A stretch of DNA of 14,196 nt from an uncultured Clostridia bacterium (GCA_934630975.1 CAKTXH010000060.1:1-14196), one strand, 5' to 3'; numbered from the stretch's first letter, positions 5,364 to 12,519 are shown. Notes: generated by a model not told the origin, from the sequence alone. Made by a program: numbers and translations.

Positions 5364-5947
5364 CAGCCCGCCTCCGTTTCCTTCGGATAAGCGTTCAGCT
5401 CGATCAGCTTGTCGCGAATCGCCTGAAAATCCGTCCATGCCGGGCGCTTTTTATCCGCGTCGCGCAGCAGCGCCGCCGGGTGATACGTCGGCATGAACCA
5501 CACGCCCTTCTTGAGCTGCCAGACGCCGCGGTCGCGCGTGATGCGCATGTCGTCGCCCAGCAGCGCCCGCGTCGGGGTCGAGCCGAGGCAGACGATCACC
5601 TTCGGCCGCACCAACGCGACCTGCTGGCGCAGATAATCCATACAGGCGGCGCGCTCGTCCGGCTCGGGTACACGGTTCTGCGGCGGCCTGCACTTGACGA
5701 TGTTGCAGATATAGACCTGCTCCCGCTTCAGCCCGATGGCCGCAAGCATCTTATCCAGCAGCTGCCCCGCCGCGCCGACAAACGGGCGGCCGGATAAATC
5801 CTCCTGCTGCCCCGGCCCTTCGCCGATAAACATCAGCGGCGCATGCAGATTGCCTTCGCCGAGGACAACGTTTGTCCGCGTTTGGCACAGCCTGCATTTT
5901 TCGCAGGCAAAAACCGCCTCTGTGAGCGTTGGCCACGATGTGTTCAC
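5363..5947 (-). CDS. Type-4 uracil-DNA glycosylase, [4Fe-4S]
   Basis: 194 aa. It removes uracil arising from cytosine deamination or dUTP incorporation and starts base excision repair. C15 and C18 (CEKC), C86 (VKCRPPQNR) and C102 match the spacing of the cluster ligands of thermophilic type-4 UDGs. The active-site motif is FIGEGPGQQEDLSGRPFVG (about 40-58) and the catalytic-loop motif is TYHPAALL with H156. The start is GTG (5945-5947) with GGGAGG 8 bases upstream. The downstream gene is a same-length, cysteine-free paralogue overlapping by one base. No clean promoter was seen just upstream; transcription may come partly from the strong promoter at 6270-6299 by readthrough. Family assignment is firm. 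Confidence 0.94.
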   Translation of the reverse strand: MNTSWPTLTEAVFACEKCRLCQTRTNVVLGEGNLHAPLMFIGEGPGQQEDLSGRPFVGAAGQLLDKMLAAIGLKREQVYICNIVKCRPPQNRVPEPDERAACMDYLRQQVALVRPKVIVCLGSTPTRALLGDDMRITRDRGVWQLKKGVWFMPTYHPAALLRDADKKRPAWTDFQAIRDKLIELNAYPKETEAG

Positions 5948-6004
5948 GCCGTCCGCCTCCCGTTGCTTCTTCGTATATCATCCATCATGCGTATGCGATT
6001 TATC

Positions 6005-6025
6005 AAAAAAGCGGGATGAACCCGC
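6005..6025 (-). terminator. Intrinsic terminator after the 67-aa membrane protein gene
   Basis: On the minus strand GCGGG (6021-6025), loop TTCAT, CCCGC (6011-6015), then six T (6005-6010). It begins 5 bases after the small gene's stop codon (6031-6033). The stem is short (5 bp), so partial readthrough into the UDG genes is possible. The plus strand also shows a T-run after the stem, but no plus-strand gene needs it. Confidence 0.75.
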
Positions 6026-6030
6026 CCTTT

Positions 6031-6234
6031 TTATTTTCCGATAATCACGGCGTCCGTGATATTATCCGATATATCGGCGAAGGTGATCGCCAGATCCTGC
6101 CGCAGCCACGAAAAGAGACTGCCGAGCATAAGCAGCAGCACGACAATCGCCAGCGCGGCCGCCGCCACGCCGAACACATCCATCACGCCCGCCGCCACGC
6201 GGAAGCCGATTTGGCTCTTCTTTTTCTTTTTCAA
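6031..6234 (-). CDS. Small single-pass membrane protein (67 aa)
   Basis: The proposed TTG start (6232-6234) has AAAGAGG 8 bases upstream; TAA is at 6031-6033. The peptide begins MKKKKKSQIGFRVAAGVMDV, then has one long hydrophobic segment (about 18-41, VFGVAAAALAIVVLLLMLG). A short C-terminal part follows (FSWLRQDLAITFADISDN, ending AVIIGK). With its basic N-terminus it should sit as a small inner-membrane protein. I do not recognise a family. A consensus promoter directly upstream and a terminator directly downstream form a neat monocistronic unit, which is the main reason to believe it. The start codon is less certain than the frame. Confidence 0.68.
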   Translation of the reverse strand: MKKKKKSQIGFRVAAGVMDVFGVAAAALAIVVLLLMLGSLFSWLRQDLAITFADISDNITDAVIIGK

Positions 6235-6269
6235 GCGGCATGCCTCTTTCCCGTTGCTTTCTTGGCCTT

Positions 6270-6299
6270 ATTGTAGCAAAAACAGCCGCCCGCTGTCAA
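6270..6299 (-). promoter_or_regulatory. Sigma-A promoter of the 67-aa membrane protein gene
   Basis: On the minus strand TTGACA (6294-6299), an 18-base spacer and TACAAT (6270-6275) preceded by TGC. Consensus -35 plus extended -10 makes this a strong housekeeping promoter, about 36 bases upstream of the proposed start. Confidence 0.85.
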
Positions 6300-6313
6300 G
6301 AACAGGCAAATGC

Positions 6314-6832
6314 TTACAGGTAATCCATCCATGCGCCCGGCTCTTCGTCGCGCCCTGTCAGCGCGCCGTGGTCGAGCAGGTGCTCGAAATCATGCTGGCG
6401 CAGCGCCTCGTAGGTCACAATCGCCACGGAGTTGGAAAGATTCAGGCTGCGCGCGCCCTCGATCATCGGGATGCGGATGCAGCGGTCGTAGACCCGTTCC
6501 AGCAGATTTTCCGGCAGGCCGCGCGATTCCCGGCCAAAGACGAGAAACACGTCTTTCGGGTATTCCACCTGCGCATAGCTCTTCGGCGCTTTTGTGCTCG
6601 CGTAAAAAAACGGCGCATCCGGGTACGCCGCGAGCACCTCGCCGAAATTCTCGTGCACATGCACCTTCACCAGCGGCCAGTAATCCAGCCCCGCGCGCTT
6701 TAAATATTTATCCTCCAGGCTGTAACCCAGCGGCTTGACCAGATGCAGCTCACTCCCCGTCGCCGCGCACGTGCGCGCAATGTTGCCGGTGTTCTGCGGA
6801 ATTTCCGGCTCGACCAACACGATATGAATCAT
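6314..6832 (-). CDS. trmL: tRNA (cytidine/uridine(34)-2'-O)-methyltransferase TrmL
   Basis: 172 aa from ATG 6830-6832, with GAGGGTG about 6 bases upstream. The frame is open further upstream, but those codons cover the promoter. SPOUT-class, knotted methyltransferase. Motif 1 is EIPQNTGNIAR (10-20), motif 2 VFGRESRGLP (98-107), and motif 3 IPMIEGARSLNLSNSVA (121-137) with ALRQ. TrmL (YibK, CspR in older Bacillus naming) uses S-adenosylmethionine to methylate the ribose of wobble base 34 in tRNA-Leu isoacceptors; length and motifs fit this subfamily exactly. It stands alone with its own promoter, divergent from the tyrS T-box unit. No odd features. Confidence 0.95.
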   Translation of the reverse strand: MIHIVLVEPEIPQNTGNIARTCAATGSELHLVKPLGYSLEDKYLKRAGLDYWPLVKVHVHENFGEVLAAYPDAPFFYASTKAPKSYAQVEYPKDVFLVFGRESRGLPENLLERVYDRCIRIPMIEGARSLNLSNSVAIVTYEALRQHDFEHLLDHGALTGRDEEPGAWMDYL

Positions 6833-6863
6833 CGTTCCCACCCTCGTTTGTTTGGTATGCCCT

Positions 6864-6892
6864 ATTGTATCGCAATTTACGCAAAAGCGCAA
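6864..6892 (-). promoter_or_regulatory. Promoter of trmL
   Basis: On the minus strand TTGCGC (6887-6892), 17 bases, TACAAT (6864-6869). The -10 is good and the -35 matches 3 of 6. It lies about 32 bases upstream of the trmL ATG and back to back with the tyrS promoter. Confidence 0.65.
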
Positions 6893-6909
6893 GGCGTGCA
6901 AATTGGGGC

Positions 6910-6938
6910 TTGACAATCGTTTTTTTCGCCCGTATAAT
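6910..6938 (+). promoter_or_regulatory. Sigma-A promoter of tyrS (perfect consensus)
   Basis: TTGACA (6910-6915), 17-base spacer, TATAAT (6933-6938): both hexamers match the consensus fully. It drives the T-box leader and tyrS. Such strength is usual where expression is limited downstream by attenuation. Confidence 0.95.
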
Positions 6939-6944
6939 ACACCC

Positions 6945-7212
6945 ATACGCGACGATGGGAACAAGTAAGCCCGTCCTTTTCGCTTCAGAGAACCGCCGGT
7001 CGGTGCAAGGCGGCAGCGAAAAACAGGCCGAATACATCCCGGAGCACGACCCCAAACGCCTTTTGGGCCAGTAGGCGGTCGCCGGTACGCCGGATACAGC
7101 GTGCAGCCCGTGTCTGCGGGCGGCTAAGGAGGCTTTCAGCAATGGAGCCTTGAACGGAAGTGGTACCGCGTGTTTCACGCCTTCCCGATTGCAATCGGGA
7201 GGGCGTTTTTTT
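6945..7212 (+). promoter_or_regulatory. Tyrosine T-box riboswitch leader
   Basis: The untranslated leader has the parts of a T-box in order. Stem I includes the conserved distal segment CAGAGAACCGCCGGTCGGTGC and its partner GGCGGCAGCG (about 6986-7019). The specifier region is GAATACATC, with the tyrosine codon TAC at 7033-7035. The T-box sequence proper is GGAAGTGGTACCGCG (7156-7170). A terminator follows: stem 7178-7190 / 7193-7205 and seven T (7206-7212). Uncharged tRNA-Tyr pairing with specifier and T-box bulge would favour the antiterminator and switch tyrS on. The TAC codon agrees with the downstream enzyme. The RNA start (about 6945) and exact stem I limits are inferred. Confidence 0.93.
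7178..7212 (+). terminator. Regulated terminator of the tyrS T-box
   Basis: A 13-bp stem (7178-7190 / 7193-7205, one G-T pair, tip closing around TGCA) is followed by seven T (7206-7212). It lies directly behind the T-box sequence and 57 bases before the tyrS ATG, the position expected of the conditional terminator. Confidence 0.92.
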
Positions 7213-7269
7213 GTGGGCAGCGCTGCCTCTCCCGTCCATCATCTGCCCGAATTCAAGGAGGAATTGTTT

Positions 7270-8502
7270 ATGGCTCAGCATGTTCTCGACCTGCTCAAGG
7301 AGCGCGGCTTTATCGCGCAGATGACCTTTGAAGACGAGCTGTACGAGCAGCTCAAAAACCCGACCACGTTCTACGTCGGCTTCGACCCGACCGCCGATTC
7401 CCTGCACATCGGCCACTACATCCCGATCATGGCGATGGCGCATATGCAGCGCGCGGGCCATCGCCCCATCGCCCTGATGGGCGGCGGCACGGCGATGATC
7501 GGCGACCCCTCCGGCAAGACCGACATGCGCAAGATGATGACCGTCGAAACCATCGACAACAACGTCGCGCACATCAAGCAGCAGATGAGCCGCTTCCTCG
7601 ATTTCTCCGAGGGCAAGGCCATTATCGCCAACAACGGCGACTGGCTGCGCAGCCTGAACTTCATCGAGTTCATGCGCGATATCGGCTCCATGTTCTCCGT
7701 CAACAAGATGCTTACCGCCGAATGCTACAAGGCGCGCATGGCGACGGATAACGGCCTCTCCTTCCTGGAGTTCACCTACATGCTCATGCAGTCCTACGAC
7801 TTCCTCGAGCTGTTCAAGAAATACGGCTGCCGGCTGGAGATGGGCGGCAACGACCAGTGGAGCAACATGCTCGGCGGCGCGGATCTGATCCGCCGCAAAG
7901 AGCGCGAGAGCGCGTTTGCCTGCACCTTCCAGCTCCTGCTCACCCACGACGGCCGCAAGATGGGCAAGACCGAAAAGGGCGCGCTCTGGCTCGATCCGGC
8001 CAAGACCAGCCCCTACGATTTCTACCAGTACTGGCGCAATGTGGACGATCAGGACGTCGAAAAGTGCCTTGGCCTGCTGACCTTCCTGCCGATGGACGAG
8101 GTTCGCCGTCTCGGCGCGCTCAAGGACAGCCAGATCAACGAGGCCAAGAAGGTGCTCGCCTACGAAGTCACCAAGCTCGTGCACGGCGAAGAAGAAGCCG
8201 AAAAGGCGCAGGAAGCTGCCGCTTCCCTGTTCGGCGGCGCGGCGATGGGCGGCTCTATCCCGACGACCGAAATCACCGCGGCCGACCTTGAAAAAGATGC
8301 GCGCGTGACCACGCTGCTCGTCACCTGCGGCCTTGCGGCCTCCAACTCCGCGGCGCGCCGACTGGTGCAGGGCGGCGGCGTAAGTCTCGGCGAAGAGAAA
8401 GTCACCGACGTGAACGCGGTCGTGACGGCGGAAATGATTCCGACCGACGGTCTGATGCTGCGCAGCGGCAAGAAGAAGTTCCACCGCGTCGTGCTCAAGT
8501 AA
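7270..8502 (+). CDS. tyrS: Tyrosyl-tRNA synthetase
   Basis: 410 aa from ATG 7270-7272, with AAGGAGG (7255-7261) 8 bases upstream. The frame is open back to 7150, but that part is T-box leader. Class I synthetase that charges tRNA-Tyr in the cytoplasm. The ATP-binding signature is HIGH (46-49, in DSLHIGHY). Tyrosine-site residues lie around GGGTAMIGDPSGK (71-83) and GGNDQW (192-197). The second signature appears as KMGKT (230-234), the TyrRS form of KMSKS. The C-terminal S4-like RNA-binding domain (about 343-410) includes AARRLVQGGGVSL. Length is typical. Regulation is by the T-box just upstream. It is probably co-transcribed with the YigZ-family gene 3 bases downstream. Confidence 0.97.
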   Translation: MAQHVLDLLKERGFIAQMTFEDELYEQLKNPTTFYVGFDPTADSLHIGHYIPIMAMAHMQRAGHRPIALMGGGTAMIGDPSGKTDMRKMMTVETIDNNVAHIKQQMSRFLDFSEGKAIIANNGDWLRSLNFIEFMRDIGSMFSVNKMLTAECYKARMATDNGLSFLEFTYMLMQSYDFLELFKKYGCRLEMGGNDQWSNMLGGADLIRRKERESAFACTFQLLLTHDGRKMGKTEKGALWLDPAKTSPYDFYQYWRNVDDQDVEKCLGLLTFLPMDEVRRLGALKDSQINEAKKVLAYEVTKLVHGEEEAEKAQEAAASLFGGAAMGGSIPTTEITAADLEKDARVTTLLVTCGLAASNSAARRLVQGGGVSLGEEKVTDVNAVVTAEMIPTDGLMLRSGKKKFHRVVLK

Positions 8503-8505
8503 GCC

Positions 8506-9144
8506 ATGCCCGCTCAACTCTCGTATAAAACCCTGCGCGAAGAAAACAGCGCGGAGTTCATCATCAATAAGTCGCGCTTTATCGGCTACGGCTGTCCCTG
8601 CGAAACTGAAGAAGAGGCGCTGGCCTTCCTCGCCCGGATTCGCCAGAAACATAAGGACGCGACCCATAACTGCTACGCGTATATCATCGGGCTGAATTCC
8701 GGCATCATGCGGTACAGCGACGACGGCGAACCCGGCGGCACGGCAGGCATGCCGATTATCGAGGTCATGAAAGCGCGCGGCGTGGTCAACTGCGCCGTCG
8801 TCGTCACCCGCTATTTCGGCGGGATTCTGCTCGGCGCGGGCGGGCTTGTCCGCGCGTATGCGCAGGGCAGTAAAACCGCGCTGGATGCGGCGGGCGTCGT
8901 CGTGATGGAAAAGAGCGCGCGCTATCTGGTCGAGGTGGATTATTCCACATGGCAGCGGCTGGAATACTTCCTCCGCTCTGCCCCAGTCATCATCGAGCAG
9001 ACCGAATTCGGCGCGAGCGTCGTCTGTACGCTGATGGTTCGCGTCAGGGATGCGGAACATCTGCTTGCGGAAATCACCCGCGTCACCGACGGTAAGGCGG
9101 AAACGCTGGAAGACGGCGCATTGTTCTATCCGTGGCCAACTTAA
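8506..9144 (+). CDS. YigZ/YvyE (IMPACT) family protein
   Basis: 212 aa, usual length for the family. The N-terminal domain (about 1-125) carries KSRFIG (22-27), DATHNCYAY (51-59), YSDDGEPGGTAGMPI (70-84) and VVVTRYFGGILLGAGGLVR (98-116), all diagnostic. The C-terminal part (about 138-205) is the ferredoxin-like DUF1949 domain. Eukaryotic IMPACT modulates Gcn2 and thus translation control. The bacterial role is unsettled, with nucleic acid or ribosome binding suggested from structure. The ATG is 3 bases after the tyrS stop and no Shine-Dalgarno sequence is visible in CTCAAGTAAGCC, so it probably depends on ribosomes finishing tyrS. It would then share the tyrosine T-box control. Confidence 0.93.
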   Translation: MPAQLSYKTLREENSAEFIINKSRFIGYGCPCETEEEALAFLARIRQKHKDATHNCYAYIIGLNSGIMRYSDDGEPGGTAGMPIIEVMKARGVVNCAVVVTRYFGGILLGAGGLVRAYAQGSKTALDAAGVVVMEKSARYLVEVDYSTWQRLEYFLRSAPVIIEQTEFGASVVCTLMVRVRDAEHLLAEITRVTDGKAETLEDGALFYPWPT

Positions 9145-9147
9145 CTC

Positions 9148-9195
9148 CTTCAGTCGGCTTCGCCGACAGCTCCCTCAAAGAGGGAGCCATTGAAG
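9148..9195. repeat. Folded intergenic repeat (three-way-junction palindrome)
   Basis: An outer stem CTTCA (9148-9152) / TGAAG (9191-9195) encloses two hairpins: GTCGGC/GCCGAC (9153-9158/9162-9167, loop TTC) and GCTCCCTC/GAGGGAGC (9169-9176/9180-9187, loop AAA). It follows the YigZ-family stop by 3 bases. I recall very similar units (a GGCTTCGCC tip next to CTCCCTC...GAGGGAG) scattered between genes of gut Clostridia. It is likely a member of a dispersed palindromic repeat family; copy number here is unknown. Confidence 0.7.
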
Positions 9196-9255
9196 CGCCA
9201 TACCCAGCCTTGTAAAAATCTGCAAGAAGTATATCATTTGTTTTCCAAGCTACAA

Positions 9256-9299
9256 AAGAGGCATCCGTTTGTTTCAAACATTCGGATGCCTCTTTTTTT
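9256..9299 (+). terminator. Strong intrinsic terminator, shared by convergent genes
   Basis: Stem AGGCATCCG / CGGATGCCT (core pairs 9258-9267 / 9283-9292), an inner TTTG/CAAA pairing, and seven T (9293-9299). It ends the tyrS-yigZ transcript. On the minus strand the stem lies directly after the AraC-type gene stop (9298-9300) and is followed by TTTTG, so it may work in both directions. Confidence 0.9.
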
Positions 9300-10269
9300 A
9301 CTTTTCCACCCTCACCACAGGCCGCACATACTTCCAATACCGCTTGCAGTCGTGGAAAAAATAGAAGACGCGTTCCGGCGTCAAGTCGAGCCGATAGCCG
9401 CTCTTTTCGTAGTCGAAATCCTTCATCGCCTGCTCGATCTGCGCTTCAACGGCGGCGTTTTCCGTCGCGAAATCAAACGGCCCATGCTCAAAGACGATGT
9501 ATTCGCCCTCCGGCACATCCATCATCCGCATCTGCGGCGGAATTTCGCCGTCGTAATCCATCGGCAGGCGCACGCCGTAAGCTTCCGCCAGCGGGATATC
9601 CCAGCTGCATATCCGCCCGGTCGGCTCGTTGATGAAGCCCATCACCTGCCCCGCGCCGCTGTCCTCCTCGCCGCCGCCCATATCGTCCAGCTTGCCCCGG
9701 ATGCTCGCCAGCAGGCCGCAGATCGTCGCGCAGTCCTGCCCCGGGATTTGGCTCTGCTTCTGCCAGAAATCGTAATAGCCGATGCTCTCGTAATTGCGGA
9801 TGTGCAGGAATTTATGCGCCGGAATCGTCACGAAATACGTCTTAATTTCGCCCTGTTTGACCATGCCCGTTCCTCCTATGCCTAAAAGATAGCAGTCAAA
9901 GGGGCGAAGCACGGTTCGCAGCACAACCGGAACGGGATGCGCCCGGTAAGCGCTGGGCGTTACGCCGTAAGCCGTCTTGAACGCGCGGGTGAACGCCTCG
10001 TGAGACGAAAAGCCGTACTTCACCGCGATATCCAGCAGCCCGGTTTCGCTGTCGCGCACCTCGCGCAGCGCGAACGCCAGCCGCCGATTGCGCAGATACT
10101 CGCCCAACTGCATGCCGGAAACGGCGCGGAACTGCCGCGACACGTAGAACTTCGAATAACCCATCCACTCGGAAAGCCTCGCCAGCGTCAGCGCCTCGTC
10201 GTCCTGCCGTTTGATGCTGCGGTCAATTTCATCCACCAGCGTTTGTATGCTTTTCGCCCATTCGTTCAT
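9298..10269 (-). CDS. AraC-family regulator with GyrI-like effector-binding domain
   Basis: 323 aa from ATG 10267-10269, with GGGGGAG about 8 bases upstream. An ATG at 10288-10290 overlaps that ribosome binding site and is less likely. The N-terminal AraC DNA-binding domain (about 8-112) has two helix-turn-helices: around LARLSEWMGYSKFYVSRQFR (29-48) and the hallmark GFSSHEAFTRAFKTAYGVTP (86-105). The C-terminal part (about 131-318) is a GyrI-like, SOUL/AraC effector-binding domain (KTYFVTIPAHKFLHIRNY, then PEGEYIVFEHGPFD). This order resembles Rob and BmrR-type sensors of amphipathic or drug-like ligands. It lies 67 bases after a small hydrolase gene on the same strand and may regulate it (inference). 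Ligand unknown. Confidence 0.92.
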   Translation of the reverse strand: MNEWAKSIQTLVDEIDRSIKRQDDEALTLARLSEWMGYSKFYVSRQFRAVSGMQLGEYLRNRRLAFALREVRDSETGLLDIAVKYGFSSHEAFTRAFKTAYGVTPSAYRAHPVPVVLRTVLRPFDCYLLGIGGTGMVKQGEIKTYFVTIPAHKFLHIRNYESIGYYDFWQKQSQIPGQDCATICGLLASIRGKLDDMGGGEEDSGAGQVMGFINEPTGRICSWDIPLAEAYGVRLPMDYDGEIPPQMRMMDVPEGEYIVFEHGPFDFATENAAVEAQIEQAMKDFDYEKSGYRLDLTPERVFYFFHDCKRYWKYVRPVVRVEK

Positions 10270-10336
10270 CGCCGTGCTCCCCCTTTGCATGGCCCTATGA
10301 TACGCCGATTGCGCGACGTTCGCTTGACTTTGGTTG

Positions 10337-11050
10337 TCATCCTGCGACCTGCGCGGTCTGGTTTTTCAGCCACGCGTCGAACACGGCAAGGTCGTCGTTC
10401 GTGTGGAACCAGTGCGCCGAAACGCCGCTGACGGTCAGCTCGCAATCGTTCTCTTTCGCGAATTCCTGCATCTCCGTCAGGCTCGTCAAATCGTCCTTTG
10501 CGCCGTAAAGAATCGCCGTTTTGCAGGCCGCTTTGGCCGGATGCAGCGCGACGAACGTATAATCCGCCCACCAATAGACCTGACCGACTGCGGTTTGAAT
10601 TCGTCCGGCCTTTTTGAGCGCTTCCGGCGTGACGGCGTCCCGGCGCAGCATCGCTTCGATGGTTCTGCCCATCGCGATGGTCGGCGACAGCAGCCACGCA
10701 AAGGCGGGCGGTTCGTTTGCCGTCGCGGCCAAACCGATATACGCGCCCATGCTTACGCCAAACAGACCGACGGTCTGCCAATGTTCACGCGCATACGCCC
10801 AGATTTTCTGCGTGTCCTCCACGCACTGCGGCATGGTGCAGGGCAGTTCGCGCCCTTTGCGGTCGCCATGCTCCGGCAGGTCAAAGCTGAGCACCTGCCA
10901 GCCCGCCTTCGCGGCAAATTCGGCCAGATGCGCCGTCGCCGTGTCGGTCTTGCTGGCCATATTGCCATGCACAGCGACGATCACGCGGCTGCTTGCCATG
11001 CCCCAGACACAGGCGGGAATATCGTCGATTTCGATTCGCTTACAGATCAT
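10337..11050 (-). CDS. Alpha/beta hydrolase family protein
   Basis: 237 aa from ATG 11048-11050, with GGAGG about 7 bases upstream. The 18 extra codons open upstream lie in a terminator hairpin. The alpha/beta hydrolase fold shows the oxyanion-hole segment VIVAVHGN (23-30), the nucleophile elbow FGVSMGAY with S100, the acid in GAKDD (D186 or D187), and a C-terminal histidine in SAHWFH (H213 or H216). FDLPEHGDRKG (57-67) is also typical. No signal peptide is seen, so the enzyme is cytoplasmic. The substrate is not deducible; carboxylesterase or BAAT/acyl-transfer-like relatives are possible. It is followed by an AraC/GyrI regulator. The start sits only some 20 bases after the terminator of the decarboxylase operon, leaving no obvious promoter of its own. 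Confidence 0.88.
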   Translation of the reverse strand: MICKRIEIDDIPACVWGMASSRVIVAVHGNMASKTDTATAHLAEFAAKAGWQVLSFDLPEHGDRKGRELPCTMPQCVEDTQKIWAYAREHWQTVGLFGVSMGAYIGLAATANEPPAFAWLLSPTIAMGRTIEAMLRRDAVTPEALKKAGRIQTAVGQVYWWADYTFVALHPAKAACKTAILYGAKDDLTSLTEMQEFAKENDCELTVSGVSAHWFHTNDDLAVFDAWLKNQTAQVAG

Positions 11051-11064
11051 GTAAAACCTCCGTA

Positions 11065-11112
11065 TAGAAAAAGACATGCCAAGCGGGCAGTCCCCGTCTG
11101 ACATGTCTTTCT
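11065..11112 (-). terminator. Terminator after the OadA-like gene
   Basis: On the minus strand AAAGACATG (11102-11110) pairs with CATGTCTTT (11070-11078). An inner CGGG/CCCG pairing (11093-11096/11084-11087) lies between them, and two more T then C follow the stem. It starts 11 bases after the stop of the carboxyltransferase gene. The T-tail is partly inside the stem, so strength is moderate, and readthrough to the hydrolase gene just beyond is plausible. Confidence 0.7.
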
Positions 11113-11121
11113 TGAGTTCAA

Positions 11122-12519
11122 TTAGACCGGCATGGTCTTATTGTCCTTATTGAGCATCGTGGAATCAATCTTCGTCTGATGCGCAGAGCGATACTCAAAG
11201 AACTTCGGCGCAACCTTCGGGAACAGGGCGTAGCTGAGCACGTCCTCCTCGCAGGTGGCCTGATCGCGGATCTCCTCGCGATACTTATCCATCTCCGGCT
11301 TGAGCAGGTCGGCCGGGCGGCAGGTGATCACCTTGTCGTTGCCGATCGCCATCTTGCGGACTTCCTCGTTCACCGGGGCCGGGAGCTTGCCGTACTCGCC
11401 GCGCAGCAGGCCCTTGGACTCGTTCGGGAAGGTCTTATAACGGCCGAACAGCACGTTCATAACCGCCTGCGTGCCGACGATCTGAGAGGTCGGCGTAACG
11501 AGCGGCGGATAGCCGAAGTCTTTACGAACCTGCGGGATCTCAGCCAGCACGTCGTAATACTTGTCCATCGCGTTGAACTGCTTGAGCTGGCCGATCATGT
11601 TGGAGAGCATGCCGCCCGGCACCTGATACTTCAGGGTGTTGGCGTCCACGCGCAGCACCTTGCTCGGCACGAGCCAGCCGTCCTTCTCCAGACGGGCGGC
11701 CACGCCGCGGAAGTGCGTCGCGCACTCGTTCATCAGGTCCATATCCAAGCCCGGATCGTACTCGGTGCCCTTGAGCGTCGCGCACAGGGACTCGGTCGCC
11801 GGCTGGCTGGTGCCCTCGGCCATCGGGCTGAGCGCGGTATCCACGATATCGCAGCCCGCCTCAATCGCCTTGAGGATGGTCATCGCGCCGGTACCGGCGG
11901 TGTTGTGGGTATGCAGGTGAATCGGCAGCTTGGTGGTCGCCTTGAGCTTCTTGACGAGGCTGTACGCGTCGTAAGGCAGCAGCAGGTTGGCCATATCCTT
12001 GATGCAGATCGCGTCCGCGCCCATCTGCTCGATCTCCTTGGCCAGCTTGAGGAAGTATTCCTCGGTGTGCACCGGGCTGATCGTGTAGCTGATGGCGATT
12101 TCGCAGTTGCCGCCGTACTTCTTGGTGGACTTGACGGCCTGCTCGAGGTTGCGCAGATCGTTCAGCGCGTCGAAGATACGGATGATGTCGATGCCGTTCT
12201 CGATGGACTTCTTGACGAACTCATCCACCACGTCGTCCGCATAATGCTTGTAACCGAGGATGTTCTGGCCGCGGAAGAGCATTTGCAGCTTGGTGTTGGG
12301 CATCGCCTTGCGCAGCGCGCGCAGACGCTCCCACGGATCTTCGTTCAGGAAGCGCATGCAGGAGTCGAACGTCGCGCCGCCCCAGCACTCCAGAGAATAG
12401 TAGCCGATCTTATCCAGCTTGTCCGCGACGGGCAGCATCTCCTCCAGGCGCATACGGGTTGCGGCCTGGGACTGATGCGCGTCGCGCAGAATGGTATCGG
12501 TGATAAGCACCTTTCCCAT
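11122..12519 (-). CDS. oadA: Oxaloacetate decarboxylase alpha / pyruvate carboxylase subunit B-type carboxyltransferase (no biotin domain)
   Basis: 465 aa with ATG 12517-12519 and GGAGG 8 bases upstream. This is the carboxyltransferase TIM barrel that moves CO2 between oxaloacetate (or pyruvate) and carrier biotin. Motifs are ITDTILRDAHQS with metal ligand D13, QMLFRGQNILGY (79-90), CIKDM with K174 (the carbamylated lysine of the family), and LHTHNTAG with metal ligands H203 and H205. A PYC_OADA helical domain follows to about residue 455. Full OadA proteins run to about 590 residues and end in a biotinyl domain with an AMKM-type motif. Here the chain stops before it, so a separate biotin carrier is required. 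The next gene upstream is the beta-subunit pump, which favours Na+-pumping oxaloacetate decarboxylase. A lone pyruvate carboxylase B subunit or another decarboxylase remains possible. Confidence 0.9.
   Translation of the reverse strand: MGKVLITDTILRDAHQSQAATRMRLEEMLPVADKLDKIGYYSLECWGGATFDSCMRFLNEDPWERLRALRKAMPNTKLQMLFRGQNILGYKHYADDVVDEFVKKSIENGIDIIRIFDALNDLRNLEQAVKSTKKYGGNCEIAISYTISPVHTEEYFLKLAKEIEQMGADAICIKDMANLLLPYDAYSLVKKLKATTKLPIHLHTHNTAGTGAMTILKAIEAGCDIVDTALSPMAEGTSQPATESLCATLKGTEYDPGLDMDLMNECATHFRGVAARLEKDGWLVPSKVLRVDANTLKYQVPGGMLSNMIGQLKQFNAMDKYYDVLAEIPQVRKDFGYPPLVTPTSQIVGTQAVMNVLFGRYKTFPNESKGLLRGEYGKLPAPVNEEVRKMAIGNDKVITCRPADLLKPEMDKYREEIRDQATCEEDVLSYALFPKVAPKFFEYRSAHQTKIDSTMLNKDNKTMPV

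Noticed and set aside
7150..7269. N-terminal extension of tyrS by 40 codons
   Set aside because: These bases form the T-box antiterminator and terminator; the ATG at 7270 has AAGGAGG at correct spacing.
6985..9060. Minus-strand open frame of 691 codons opposite tyrS and yigZ
   Set aside because: It is the mirror of GC-rich codon bias. Its product is His/Arg/Ala/Asp-rich without known motifs, and it lies opposite two certain genes and the T-box.
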